NCBI RefSeq assembly: GCF_023333585.1
Contig: NZ_JAIQZN010000009.1
Location: 62,001 to 126,000, forward strand
Source: Argonema antarcticum A004/B2
GTDB taxonomy: Bacteria; Cyanobacteriota; Cyanobacteriia; Cyanobacteriales; Aerosakkonemataceae
Reading direction: 5' to 3'
DNA length: 64,000 nucleotides
Made by a program: the position numbers and the translations under genes. The notes beneath the pieces are model-generated. The model worked only from the letters and a program-made list of their open reading frames with translations, was not told the origin of the DNA and did not search any database. Positions 1 through 8,657 of the stretch are shown one piece after another; the first letter of the stretch is position 1, and each line of letters starts with the position of its first letter.

Positions 1-2
1 TG

Positions 3-374
3 AAAGAAGCAAAAGTGCTGCTGGATAACGGACATTACGACGGAGCATACTATCTTTGCGGGTATGCAATAGAATGCGCCTTAAAAGCTTGCATTGCTAA
101 AAAAACGAATAAGTATGACTTCCCAGACAAGAAGACTGTTCTGGACAGCTATACCCACGATTTTAAGAAGCTTGCTCAAGTGGCTGAAATTTCGTCATTT
201 ATAGCACAGGAAAGTAACAGCGATCCACTTTTTGCGGCTAATTGGGCAATTGTTGTACAATGGTCAGAAGAAAGTCGTTACCAAAGATGGACTGAAGCGG
301 AAGCTCGGAGTATCTACAACGCAGTTGCTAAAAGAAATCATGGAGTTTTGCAATGGATAAAGCAATTTTGGTAG
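3..374 (+). CDS. HEPN-domain protein, 5' end cut by window edge
   Basis: The reading frame is open to the first bases of the window, so the gene starts upstream. The GTG at 15 is only an internal codon, because KEAK in frame before it continues the domain. The visible 123 residues contain the helical block GHYDGAYYLCGYAIECALKA typical of HEPN (PF05168) domains. HEPN proteins are small helical bundles, often halves of toxin-antitoxin or abortive-infection pairs. The canonical RNase motif R-x4-6-H is not obvious here (only KRNH near the C-terminus), so ribonuclease activity is uncertain. The stop lies 22 bases inside the next gene, indicating translational coupling. The family call is firm; the function is inferred only. 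Confidence 0.75.
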   Translation, partial: KEAKVLLDNGHYDGAYYLCGYAIECALKACIAKKTNKYDFPDKKTVLDSYTHDFKKLAQVAEISSFIAQESNSDPLFAANWAIVVQWSEESRYQRWTEAEARSIYNAVAKRNHGVLQWIKQFW

Positions 375-745
375 AAAAAGATATAGAAGAAGGACGAAAA
401 GTGATAGAAGCTCTCAAAGAAAATGGCTTCCCAGTAAATTCGGCCTTCTGGCTTTACAAATCTGAACCAGATGAATGGCGGCTGACATTCGCATCACCAT
501 TATACGACGAGCAAGGGCCATTTAAAGCTTACAGCTTTGTTCAAAAAGTATTGTCAAAGTTTTCACCTCCATTGGGAATAGCTGTCGCGGAAACTACAGT
601 CCTCAGCGATAAGGATGAATTGGTGGAAGGATTGCGGCGTATGGACAAACAAACTCCCGGCATATTACCGAATATGAGAATGAGGAGAAGCTCGATCAAT
701 AAGAGATACGTGGATGATATTTATATCTACTATGCTACGCCATAG
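353..745 (+). CDS. Unknown protein, overlapping partner of HEPN gene
   Basis: A 130-residue protein that I do not recognise. It starts with ATG inside the end of the HEPN gene (22-base overlap in another frame), which suggests coupled expression and a physical or regulatory partnership. The sequence is mixed alpha/beta, with an early helix (DIEEGRKVIEALKENGF) and a strand-rich middle. It lacks the GSxxxG and DxD signature of MNT nucleotidyltransferases, the usual HEPN partners, so it is not the classical HEPN/MNT antitoxin. It could be an unclassified antitoxin or effector partner. The C-terminus is basic (MRMRRSSINKR). Only the coding status and coupling are well supported. Confidence 0.7.
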   Translation: MDKAILVEKDIEEGRKVIEALKENGFPVNSAFWLYKSEPDEWRLTFASPLYDEQGPFKAYSFVQKVLSKFSPPLGIAVAETTVLSDKDELVEGLRRMDKQTPGILPNMRMRRSSINKRYVDDIYIYYATP

Positions 746-806
746 GTAATGGTGCGATCGCTCCTCTATAATTGCACCTGTTGCATAACCAGTTCCCCGG
801 TGCGAG

Positions 807-1997
807 ATGATGCTTAGCCTTTGTGCGATCGTTAAAAATGAGGAAAAATCCCTATCTAGCTGCCTCAGCAGCGTCAAGGGTGTCGTAGATGAGATAGTAG
901 TGGTGGATACCGGCTCGACTGACAGGACGCCTGAAATTGCCAGGGAGTTTGGCGCGAGGGTTTATCATTTTGAATGGTGTAATGATTTCGCAGCTGCTAG
1001 AAATGAGTCGCTGAAATACGTGCGGGGGGATTGGGTGCTGGTTTTGGATGCGGATGAGGTGCTGACGCCGGAAATTGTGCCGCTGCTGAAACAAGCTATT
1101 CTCCAGGCAGACAATCTGGTTGTAAACTTAGTACGGGAAGAGGTAGGCGCGACAGGATCGCCGTATTCTCTGGTTTCGCGGTTGTTTCGCAATCACCCGG
1201 CAGTTCGCTTTTCTCGCCCTTATCATGAGATGGTGGATGATAGCGTTGTGGAACTTTTGCAGCGCGAATCTCAGTGGCAGGTGGGTTATTTGTCGGATGT
1301 GGCGATTTTACACTACGGTTATCAACCAGAAGCGATCGCATCCAAACACAAATTCCAAAAAGCACAGGCTGCAATGGAAGGTTATCTGGCAAACCACCCA
1401 AATGACGTATATGTATGCAGTAAGCTCGGAGCATTATACATCCAATCGGGTGACATTGCACGCGGTGTCCAACTCCTGAAACGCAGTTTAGACTCAGGAT
1501 CGGTCGATGATTTGGTGCTGTACGAACTTCACTACCACTTGGGGATTGCTTACGAGCATTTGCAACAGCTAAGCTTGGCTAAATACCATTATCAAGCTGC
1601 TACCCAGTTGCCTATTTTACCTAAGCTAAAGTTAGCTGCTTATAATAATTTGGGTAATGTGCTGAAGGATAATTCTAAACTTCAAGCAGCTAAAACGGTA
1701 TATGAAACTGCTTTGCAGATTGAGCCAAGTTTTGCCGTGGGTTACTACAATTTGGGGATGACGTTGAAGGTGTTGGGGCGTTTGGAGGATGCGATCGCAT
1801 CTTACCAAAAAGCAATTGATTTGAACCCCGATTATGCCGACGCTTACCAAAACTTGGGCGTTGCGCTGCTGAAAGTAGGCAGTGTCTCCGAAAGTTTGTC
1901 AGCGTTTAAAAGAGCGATCGCACTTCACGAACAGCGCAACTCATCAGAAGCACAACGACTCCGCCAAGGTTTAAGGGAAATGGGTTTCAATGTTTGA
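807..1997 (+). CDS. Family 2 glycosyltransferase with C-terminal TPR repeats
   Basis: This 396-residue protein combines a GT-A glycosyltransferase with tetratricopeptide repeats. The N-terminus (about 1-95) has the GT2 hallmarks: LCAIVKNEE, the nucleotide-binding VVVDTGSTDRT, and the metal/sugar-nucleotide motif LVLDADEVL. From about residue 190 to the end come TPR units such as YYNLGMTLKVLGRLEDAIAS followed by IDLNPDYADAYQNLG. Such fusions are common in cyanobacteria and are thought to glycosylate proteins or surface polymers; the acceptor is unknown. Two adjacent ATGs (807 and 810) are possible starts. The next gene is convergent, so this appears monocistronic. Confidence 0.88.
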   Translation: MMLSLCAIVKNEEKSLSSCLSSVKGVVDEIVVVDTGSTDRTPEIAREFGARVYHFEWCNDFAAARNESLKYVRGDWVLVLDADEVLTPEIVPLLKQAILQADNLVVNLVREEVGATGSPYSLVSRLFRNHPAVRFSRPYHEMVDDSVVELLQRESQWQVGYLSDVAILHYGYQPEAIASKHKFQKAQAAMEGYLANHPNDVYVCSKLGALYIQSGDIARGVQLLKRSLDSGSVDDLVLYELHYHLGIAYEHLQQLSLAKYHYQAATQLPILPKLKLAAYNNLGNVLKDNSKLQAAKTVYETALQIEPSFAVGYYNLGMTLKVLGRLEDAIASYQKAIDLNPDYADAYQNLGVALLKVGSVSESLSAFKRAIALHEQRNSSEAQRLRQGLREMGFNV

Positions 1998-2032
1998 TTT
2001 ATACTGACTACAGATTCCGTATGATTTATCAA

Positions 2033-2776
2033 TTAACTAATCATACTTACTATTCCTGTATCCAGATCGTAACGAGCGCCCACAATTTTTAGTTTGCCTT
2101 CCTTAATCATTTTAGACAGTACGAGCGAGTTTTCTTGCAATAATTCAACTTGAAGTTGAACATTGGCAGTGACTGCATTATCAATTAAGTCGCCCGGTTT
2201 GTTTCGTACTCTTTCCACCGCTGGCTTGATGTCTTCAACAAAGCTGCTAATTCTACCAGGAAGTAGTTCGTCTTTTACCGCCGCCGATACTGCGCCGCAT
2301 CTTTTATGACCCATTACCACGATTAGCTGAGTTCCTAATATCAATGTAGCGTATTCAAGGCTGCCCATAACCTCGGAATTGACGACATTCCCAGCGACGC
2401 GAACTACAAACAAGTCCCCAAGCCCTTGGTCGAAGACAATTTCCCCAGGTACCCGCGAATCAGCACAGCCCAGCAAAGTTGCAAACGGATGTTGAGCTGC
2501 GGCGGTTTGGTGAAGGCGTGAGGTTGATTGGTCGGGAAATTGACGCTTTTGGTCTACAAACCGTTTATTACCATCCAGCAATCTTTTTAAAGCTTCATCA
2601 GATCTGACTGGGTTAGGGTTTTCTGAAGGTTGATCGGCTGTAGCTATTTGTGGCCCAACAGCTTGCTGTGCGCTCCAGAGTGCCCCAGTGGTAGCAGTCA
2701 CTGCTAAACTAACCCCGCCAATGCCTGCCAGCTTCAAAAGATTCCGACGGCCAAGATATCCATTTATTCGAGTCAT
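2033..2776 (-). CDS. Beta-class carbonic anhydrase with Tat signal
   Basis: This 247-residue protein interconverts CO2 and bicarbonate. Zinc ligands are visible: Cys104 in LLGCADSRVPGE (with the Asp106-Arg108 dyad), His157 and Cys160 in VMGHKRCGAV. The N-terminus GRRNLLKLAGIGGVSLAVTA is a twin-arginine-type signal, so it is probably exported to the periplasm or thylakoid lumen like EcaB-type enzymes. It would contribute to external CO2/HCO3- balance alongside the carbon-concentrating mechanism; a CcmK gene lies 17 kb away. Catalytic residues are intact and the length is normal for a beta-CA plus leader. Transcription is convergent with the glycosyltransferase. Confidence 0.9.
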   Translation of the reverse strand: MTRINGYLGRRNLLKLAGIGGVSLAVTATTGALWSAQQAVGPQIATADQPSENPNPVRSDEALKRLLDGNKRFVDQKRQFPDQSTSRLHQTAAAQHPFATLLGCADSRVPGEIVFDQGLGDLFVVRVAGNVVNSEVMGSLEYATLILGTQLIVVMGHKRCGAVSAAVKDELLPGRISSFVEDIKPAVERVRNKPGDLIDNAVTANVQLQVELLQENSLVLSKMIKEGKLKIVGARYDLDTGIVSMIS

Positions 2777-3053
2777 AAGTATGTTTTGATTTTGACGGCA
2801 ATTGTAAAATTAAAGATAAAGCATTATAAGTATATATAAGTGTTGTATGTCAATAGTCTATAATATAAAGTGAGTGTGTAATTAATCACAGGTTTAAGTT
2901 TTTTAGATCGGTACAAAACTTACTTCTGAGGACTAAAGTCCTCAAGATGAACTCTGCGATCGCGATCGGGTAGGATTAAGATAACCAAAATAGGATATAT
3001 TAAAATATTTGATGCGATCGGCATATCGCTCCCCTATCGTCAGAACTATCCAG

Positions 3054-3827
3054 ATGCCATATATTGCAAGCATTTTCATTTACCCGATTAAGTCCCTGGA
3101 TGCAGTAGCAGTGACTCAGGCAACCGTTCTAGCTAGTGGCGCTCTAGAGGGCGATCGCGAATTTGCTATAGTTGACGCACAAGGTCGATTTGTCAATGGC
3201 AAGCGCAACGCCAAAGTTCATTTATTGCGATCGACATGGGATGCAACAGCGAAAGCCGTCTCCCTCCAAATCCAAGGCACAGAAGAAAAACAAACATTTC
3301 ATTTAGAAGAAGAACTTACCGAACTAGAAGCTTGGTTAAGCGAGTATTTCGGCTTGACCGTCCAACTGGCCAGGAACTCGCTCTTGGGTTTTCCAGACGA
3401 TCCCATTGCGTCGGGGCCAACCGTCATCAGCACCGCCACCCTGGAAACAATCGCATCCTGGTTTCCTGGAATCAGCGTCGATGAGATGCGGCTACGTCTA
3501 CGAGCTAACATCGAGATTGGCGGCGTCCCACCATTTTGGGAAGATCGACTATTTGCGAATGCCGAAGAGGTGGTTCGGTTTCAAGTCGGAGAAGTAATGC
3601 TTGAGGGGATTAATCCATGCCAACGCTGTGTTGTTCCCACACGGAACCCCCTCAGTGGAGAAACTTATCCCAACTTCCAAAAAGTGTTTTCCGAAAAGCG
3701 GCGAGAAACTTTGCCATCCTGGGTAAATTTATCGCGCTTCAATCATTTTTATCGGCTGAGTGTTAATACGAAAGTATCTCCATCTTCAGCGGGAAAAGTT
3801 TTACATATTCAAGATGAAGTGGGGTAA
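3054..3827 (+). CDS. MOSC domain protein (YcbX-like)
   Basis: The start is set at the ATG before PYIASIFIYPIKS, because this motif begins the MOSC N-terminal beta-barrel domain; longer in-frame starts at 3009 or 3012 add an unconserved stretch. Product of 257 residues. The N-terminal domain (about 1-100) includes GALEGDREFAIVD, and the MOSC core follows with INPCQRCVVPTRN, where the conserved Cys near the C-terminus is present. MOSC proteins carry sulfur or bind the molybdenum cofactor; YcbX-type members act in N-hydroxylated compound reduction. The exact substrate is unknown. It stands alone between the divergent carbonic anhydrase and a long spacer. Confidence 0.85.
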   Translation: MPYIASIFIYPIKSLDAVAVTQATVLASGALEGDREFAIVDAQGRFVNGKRNAKVHLLRSTWDATAKAVSLQIQGTEEKQTFHLEEELTELEAWLSEYFGLTVQLARNSLLGFPDDPIASGPTVISTATLETIASWFPGISVDEMRLRLRANIEIGGVPPFWEDRLFANAEEVVRFQVGEVMLEGINPCQRCVVPTRNPLSGETYPNFQKVFSEKRRETLPSWVNLSRFNHFYRLSVNTKVSPSSAGKVLHIQDEVG

Positions 3828-4198
3828 ATTTCAGATTTATAGCGGCTTGCAGTTGGATGAAGTTGTCACTTGAAAAAGAAATTGGCCAGGTTTAGAAGAA
3901 GAAATGGTCATTACCCTTTTCATAATTGCTCTTAATTTCTATAAATTACCGACTTATTTTAATATTTTAGCACACTAAGTACGGAAAAACCGAGAATTAC
4001 CGTTAACGATCGCTCTGTGCAGATGATAATCATTCTCATCTGCGTTCAGCTAGTGGTAGCTCAAAAATTAAGGCTGGTAAAGCTTTGGAGTTTTGCACCA
4101 GAATCTAGTCTAAACTCCAGTATATAGCAAAACATTGATTACTGTTCGGTAATACAGGTAAAATACGGCTGTTTCCAAAACTCTGCTCTGCAAAAAAA
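3828..4198. other. Intergenic spacer with Fur-like box
   Basis: 371 bases without a plausible gene. Apart from the iron-box-like palindrome at 4020-4042, I see an AT-rich stretch (3915-3975) and no tandem repeat. Confidence 0.5.
4020..4042. promoter_or_regulatory. Candidate Fur box upstream of DUF1400 hydrolase
   Basis: The near-palindrome cagatgataatcattctcat continues with ctg to close the dyad. Aligned by eye to the 19-bp Fur consensus GATAATGATAATCATTATC it matches 15 of 19 positions. It lies about 157 bases before the ATG at 4199. Iron regulation of the hydrolase is inferred only from this match; the distance is long unless the promoter is far upstream. Confidence 0.4.
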
Positions 4199-5959
4199 AT
4201 GGCAAGAACTATAAGTAATCTGATTGGGAATCGTCTTTTTCTAGATGTTTCCAATATTGCTAAACATAATAATTGGATCGGAATTGCCCTTGGTTCATTG
4301 GGATTTTGGTTATTTCCCACAGTCTTAACCGGAATTCCTGCCTTTAGTGCCGAGCAAGTGGCTGTTTTTTACGGCCCTTTGGAGTTTTCCCTTTCTGTTG
4401 AGGCTTTGGAAGCGTTCGCCAAGGAAGGTAAAATTACCGAGGAACTTGCTCCCTATGCTGGAACTATTCCGCCAAAAGCTCAGGCGCAACTGCGTGAACT
4501 CTTACAACAACGCTTTGAAGCAAGTCCTACCCTGATCTCTCAGTTTACCGGCGCTGCGGTGGGAGGAACTGTGTTGGCGCGGATGGGGAAAATACTTCAA
4601 ACTGAAACTGGCGAAAATGGCTCCACTGCTTTGCGTACCGCTTTAATTTCAGCTGCTGGCGATCCGCAAGGTTTGACTCTCCTAAATATACTACGCAAAT
4701 TCCCCAACCGGGTTATCCGAGTTAACTTAAGCTTGGGACTGCAAATTACGGAACAGTTTGAAGAATTGACCAGAAATAAAGATGCGATCGTCAAACTAAT
4801 TGAACAGCAAGCAGCAACTGAGGCTGCAAGTGCTAATAAAGTCAACTTTTCCCAACAGTCAGATTTACGGCAACCTGGATCTTTTAAATGGACGCAACAA
4901 ACGATAACGCTGACTGACACTTTGCGCGATCGCCCTTTACCCTTCGATCTTTATCTACCTCAAACAGCAGATGGGGGAACTACTCAGCAGCCATCTCCCG
5001 TAATTGTAATCTCTCACGGTGCAGCTGGAAACCGCACAAGTTTTGCTTACTTAGCGCAACATTTAGCATCTTATGGTTTTGCAGTAGTTGTCCTCGAACA
5101 CCCTGGCGATAACACTAAACTTTTCGAGCAATTCTTTAGTGGATTAAGCGCTTCGCCACAACCAATAGAATTGGTAAACCGACCTTTAGAAGTGAAATTA
5201 GTCTTAGACGAACTTCAGCGTCGCGAACAATCGGAACCGGCACTTCAAGGTAAATTAAATCTACAACAAGTGGGGGTAATCGGTCAATCTGTTGGTGGCT
5301 ACACTGCTTTAGCTTTAGCAGGGGCAAAGATTAATTTTGCACAACTGCAAAAAGATTGTAACAGCGACCAATTATTGAATTTGTCCCTGTTAGTTCAGTG
5401 CGAAGCTGCTAGGTTACCTATATCCAATTATTCTTTACAAGATGAACGGATTAAAGCAGTTTTGGCTATTAATCCTTTCACTAGCTCTATTTTCGGACAA
5501 ACTGGTCTTAGTTCGCTAAAAGTTCCCGTCATGCTAGTTGCAGGTAGCGACGATATTTTCACGCCAGCAGTACCGGAGCAAATCCAACCTTTTACTTGGT
5601 TAAGTACTCCAGAAAAGTATTTAGTTTTGATCGAAAAAGCAACTCATTTTACAACTATTGGAGGCAGTAGTTCGGAGAGGAGCGTACTGCCTATTCCTGC
5701 CGAGGTGCTAGGCCCAAATCCTTCTCTCGCTCGTCCTTATATCAATGCTTTGAGTACGGCTTTTTTTCAAAATTATCTGGCTAATAAATCAGAATATAGT
5801 TCTTATTTGAGTGCTGCTTACACTCAATCAATTAGTCAAGAACCGTTTAAACTGAGTCTTGTGCGATCGCTAACCGCAATTCAGATAAATCAGGCAATTG
5901 ATAGCGTCACCCCAAAATCACCTTCCCAACCGCAACAAGCGCCTAATTCTCAACCTTGA
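4199..5959 (+). CDS. DUF1400 alpha/beta hydrolase, exported
   Basis: A 586-residue protein with a hydrophobic leader (about 28-50) ending near AFSAEQ, then a DUF1400 domain (about 50-180; VAVFYGPLEFSLSVEALEAF), an architecture typical of cyanobacteria. The alpha/beta hydrolase follows: oxyanion-region VIVISHGAAGNRTSF, nucleophile elbow GVIGQSVGGY, the acid Asp probably in VAGSDDIFTP, and a late His in KATHFTTI. Similar proteins are annotated as lipase or platelet-activating-factor acetylhydrolase-like. The substrate is unknown. The tail is rich in Pro and Gln. It appears monocistronic with a candidate Fur box upstream. Confidence 0.85.
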   Translation: MARTISNLIGNRLFLDVSNIAKHNNWIGIALGSLGFWLFPTVLTGIPAFSAEQVAVFYGPLEFSLSVEALEAFAKEGKITEELAPYAGTIPPKAQAQLRELLQQRFEASPTLISQFTGAAVGGTVLARMGKILQTETGENGSTALRTALISAAGDPQGLTLLNILRKFPNRVIRVNLSLGLQITEQFEELTRNKDAIVKLIEQQAATEAASANKVNFSQQSDLRQPGSFKWTQQTITLTDTLRDRPLPFDLYLPQTADGGTTQQPSPVIVISHGAAGNRTSFAYLAQHLASYGFAVVVLEHPGDNTKLFEQFFSGLSASPQPIELVNRPLEVKLVLDELQRREQSEPALQGKLNLQQVGVIGQSVGGYTALALAGAKINFAQLQKDCNSDQLLNLSLLVQCEAARLPISNYSLQDERIKAVLAINPFTSSIFGQTGLSSLKVPVMLVAGSDDIFTPAVPEQIQPFTWLSTPEKYLVLIEKATHFTTIGGSSSERSVLPIPAEVLGPNPSLARPYINALSTAFFQNYLANKSEYSSYLSAAYTQSISQEPFKLSLVRSLTAIQINQAIDSVTPKSPSQPQQAPNSQP

Positions 5960-6000
5960 TTACTGAGAATATCGCCCTTTTCAGGTGAATGAGATACAGA

Positions 6001-6032
6001 GAAACCCGGTTTCTTGAAGAAACCGGGTTTCT
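6001..6032. repeat. aaacccggttt hairpin repeat
   Basis: gaaacccggtttct followed by its reverse complement. The same hairpin recurs at 39605-39637, 41039-41069 and 44168-44204, and in half form near 19661, 41736 and 57636. It lies just after the hydrolase stop and could act as a transcription end, but has no clear T-tract. Confidence 0.75.
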
Positions 6033-6051
6033 GGGCTACAATACATAATTC

Positions 6052-6117
6052 TGTAGAGACACGGCACCATCACATAATATCGATCGTCCAAAAATTTTAT
6101 TATGCCGTGTCCCTACA
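6052..6117. repeat. Inverted repeat with tgtagrgacacggca arms
   Basis: Arms tgtagagacacggca and tgccgtgtccctaca flank an AT-rich loop of about 36 bases. One mismatch between the arms. It has the form of a dispersed cyanobacterial palindrome. Confidence 0.7.
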
Positions 6118-6199
6118 AAAATGTTAACCTTGGAACATCAGCATAATAATTCCAAAAGACTCAGTTATCGTAAAATTATTAAAGTTGGATAAATCTGCT

Positions 6200-6916
6200 A
6201 TGTTAAAGTACAAACCGTTAGACTGTTTACCCCCTGCGGAAGCTCTACCCAACTCAGACGATACTCCTGTGGATAACGAACTGCAAGATTTAATTCCCCA
6301 CCTGCTGAAATCGATATTAGCAATGGTGTGGGCAAACCGCTGGGATTGGTTCTTTGGTGTTGATATGGGTATTTATTATGACCCCAAAGAACCTGCCATA
6401 GTACCGGATGGGTTTCTTAGCTTTGGTGTTGAGCGGTTTTTTGATGAAGGACTGCGCTCTTCTTATGTACTTTGGGAAGAAAATTATATAGTGCCGATTT
6501 TAGTGCTAGAAGTCGTATCCCATAAACCAGGAGGGGAATATAAGCGGAAAAAAGGAATGTATGCCGAAATGGGAGTTTTGTACTATGCAATTTACAATCC
6601 CCTGCGTCGCCAAAAACCCCGTTTGGAAGTGCATCATTTAGTAAATGGTTCATATAACTTGCTGTCGGGAAATCCCATTTGGCTACCTGAAATTGGTTTG
6701 GGAATTGACAAAGAAAGGGGAACATTTCAGGGAATCACGCGAGAGTGGTTGTATTGGTACAACGAACAAGGACAAAGATTGCTGACACCGGAAGAACAAC
6801 TAACCGAAGTACAACAGGTAGCTCAATTTGAGCTTCAACGCCGTCAAGAAGCGGAACGACGCGCCCAGAGGTTGGCAGAACAATTGCGAAATGCTGGAAT
6901 AGAACCGGATTTCTAG
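6200..6916 (+). CDS. Uma2 family endonuclease (DUF820), copy 1 of tandem pair
   Basis: The ATG at 6200 is chosen because the tandem paralogue starts with the same MLKYK; the TTG at 6185 is an upstream alternative. Product of 238 residues. The PD-(D/E)xK-like restriction-endonuclease fold of Uma2 is visible as YDPKEPAIVPDGF, then LVLEVVS, then KRKKGMYAEMGVLYYAIYN. The C-terminus is a charged coiled coil (QRRQEAERRAQRLAEQLR). Uma2 proteins are expanded hugely in cyanobacteria and their role is unresolved (possibly mobile-element remnants or nucleases). The next gene is a close duplicate 113 bases downstream. Confidence 0.88.
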   Translation: MLKYKPLDCLPPAEALPNSDDTPVDNELQDLIPHLLKSILAMVWANRWDWFFGVDMGIYYDPKEPAIVPDGFLSFGVERFFDEGLRSSYVLWEENYIVPILVLEVVSHKPGGEYKRKKGMYAEMGVLYYAIYNPLRRQKPRLEVHHLVNGSYNLLSGNPIWLPEIGLGIDKERGTFQGITREWLYWYNEQGQRLLTPEEQLTEVQQVAQFELQRRQEAERRAQRLAEQLRNAGIEPDF

Positions 6917-7029
6917 GAAAGGCAAGTTGCTAGTTATTAATTTTCAGCCTGTAGGGTGCGTCAGAGGGCAGAATTTTGGTTCTTTTTCTGCTCGCTATCA
7001 TAAAGCTATTAGTTTTGAGGAAATCCATC

Positions 7030-7704
7030 ATGTTAAAGTACAAATCGTGGGAATACTTGCCCCCAGCCGAGGAGCTAGCCTACTCTGACGATACACCTGT
7101 CAATAACGAACTGCAAGATTTAATTCCCCACCTGCTAAAAACGATACTAGCTTTGGCGTGGGCAAACCGCTGGGATTGGTTCTTTGGAGTGGGTATGGGG
7201 ATTTATTATGACCCGGAAGAATCTGCCATAGTGCCTGATGGTTTTCTCAGCTTAGGAGTAGAGCGGTTTATTGATGAAGGACTCCGCTCTTCGTATGTAC
7301 TTTGGGAAGAAAATGATATAGTCCCTATTTTAGTGCTAGAAGTCGTATCTCAGGTATCAGGCGAGGAATATATCACGAAGAAGGAAACCTATGTGGAAAT
7401 GGGAGTTTTGTACTATGTAATTTACAATCTCCTGAGTCGCAGAAGACCACCCCTGGAAGTATATTGTTTAGTGAATGGTTCATATCATTTGCAGTCGGGA
7501 AATCCTGTTTGGCTAACAGAAATAGGTTTGGGAATTGGCAAAGAACGGGGAACTTTTCAGGGAATCACGCGAGAGTGGTTGTATTGGTATGACGAACAAG
7601 GACAAAGATTGCTGACACCGGAAGAACGCGCTGTGGAAGCGGAACGACGCGCTCAAAGGTTGGCGGAACAATTGCGATCGCTTGGAATAGAACCGGATTT
7701 GTAA
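7030..7704 (+). CDS. Uma2 family endonuclease (DUF820), copy 2 of tandem pair
   Basis: A 224-residue paralogue of the preceding gene, nearly identical over long runs (NELQDLIPHLLK, ANRWDWFFGV, GTFQGITREWLYWY). The start is at MLKYK by comparison with its twin. It lacks about 14 residues of the C-terminal coiled coil found in copy 1 (the VQQVAQFELQRRQ segment), so the two diverged by a short indel after duplication. Predicted active-site residues are kept (PDGF, LVLEVVS, KKETYVEMG). It ends with the same EPDL-type tail. Confidence 0.87.
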   Translation: MLKYKSWEYLPPAEELAYSDDTPVNNELQDLIPHLLKTILALAWANRWDWFFGVGMGIYYDPEESAIVPDGFLSLGVERFIDEGLRSSYVLWEENDIVPILVLEVVSQVSGEEYITKKETYVEMGVLYYVIYNLLSRRRPPLEVYCLVNGSYHLQSGNPVWLTEIGLGIGKERGTFQGITREWLYWYDEQGQRLLTPEERAVEAERRAQRLAEQLRSLGIEPDL

Positions 7705-7709
7705 TATTG

Positions 7710-7830
7710 GCGATCGCCTAACGCTTGCGAACAGCTTCCTGTAGCGTAGCGATCGCACTGTCTTCTCATCACCTAACAAATTGGCGAAAACACTGTTTAA
7801 TCATCGATCCAAAGGGGTATACTTAAACCA
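7710..7830 (+). repeat. About 121-bp direct repeat, copy 1
   Basis: Starts gcgatcgcctaacgcttgcg and ends acttaaacca. It recurs almost unchanged at 8658-8779. The two copies bracket the small gene pair 8038-8573. It contains an inner gcgatcgc pair flanking gcttgcgaacagcttcctgt. Confidence 0.9.
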
Positions 7831-8037
7831 GCACTTTGAACTAGAGCGATCGATAACTAACCCTAAATCAAGGATAGGTCGCTTAATTTGTTTGCGTTTG
7901 GCCCAAAGCGATTAAATCTCAAAATGAATCTGTCTGCTTCCAGTCCGCCAGTTAAAAATGAAGAAAATCGCAGCTACACTAATACTTGGTTACTCTATTA
8001 TTGATATTATGCTCTAAAGGTTCGATTTTAATTCACA
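7831..8037. other. Spacer before the small gene pair
   Basis: AT-rich leader of the 8.0-13.3 kb cluster. A 26-codon ORF from 7924 is present but has no support. No recognisable promoter motif could be assigned with confidence. Confidence 0.35.
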
Positions 8038-8379
8038 ATGCCTATACCATCCCAAATTTTAGCTCTCATTGACCGACTAAATCAAGAACTAGAGCAAACT
8101 GAACGAGATGCTACAGAGGGACTGAACTTAGTCAGACAAAGATTGTCCCGCTTTCCTGATAACGTTGTGCTTACTCAGTTTTTTGCTGCTCTGAGTAATA
8201 TCCTGCTTTTTGTAGAAATATATAGAGGGAGAATTCAGAGTATTGTCGATCGCATCTCGCCAGAAAATGTCGCTAGTGAAATAATTCAGGAGGCGGGAGA
8301 AGATTTAGGAATAATCCTGGGGCGGGTATTGGAAGTTAAAATAAATGCTAATAGGCTCAAAACTCGTTTGGAGAACTGA
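8038..8379 (+). CDS. Small unknown helical protein, first gene of cluster
   Basis: A 113-residue protein I do not recognise. It is almost wholly helical, with an amphipathic N-terminus (LIDRLNQELEQTERDATEGL) suggesting a coiled coil, and no membrane segment or Cys. It ends two bases before the ATG of the next gene, so the two are surely co-transcribed. Together they lie between two copies of a 121-bp repeat, which suggests the pair moved or duplicated as a cassette into the leader of the TerB-like genes. It has codon use and HIP1 sites like its neighbours. Confidence 0.7.
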   Translation: MPIPSQILALIDRLNQELEQTERDATEGLNLVRQRLSRFPDNVVLTQFFAALSNILLFVEIYRGRIQSIVDRISPENVASEIIQEAGEDLGIILGRVLEVKINANRLKTRLEN

Positions 8380-8381
8380 CA

Positions 8382-8573
8382 ATGACACAACCATCAATGA
8401 GCGAACAGGAACTAGCCGAACTGACAGAACTGCTTGAACTTGCGAAAATAACCGAACAAAAAGCTAAAGAATTGTGCGACCTGACATTGGAAATAGACCA
8501 AAAATATGAAAAACGTTTGGCCGAGTTAAGAGTTGCTGAAAAATTGAAATTGAAAGTTGCGGGAATTTCGTAA
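8382..8573 (+). CDS. Small coiled-coil protein, second gene of cluster
   Basis: 63 residues, dominated by a heptad-like charged helix (ELAELTELLELAKITEQKAK, then EIDQKYEKRLAEL). It follows the previous gene with a 2-base gap and probably forms a complex with it, by inference. No family recognised. The start MTQPSMSEQE resembles the MTQPN start of the 619-residue protein downstream, and the LELAK string is also shared, hinting at a common origin of the leaders, though this may be chance. Confidence 0.65.
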   Translation: MTQPSMSEQELAELTELLELAKITEQKAKELCDLTLEIDQKYEKRLAELRVAEKLKLKVAGIS

Positions 8574-8657
8574 GATGAAGGAATGGTGTAATATCACACT
8601 CCTAACTAATTACTGAGGTCTAACGACTAAGTGAGAAGTCCTGGGAAATTGATGAGT

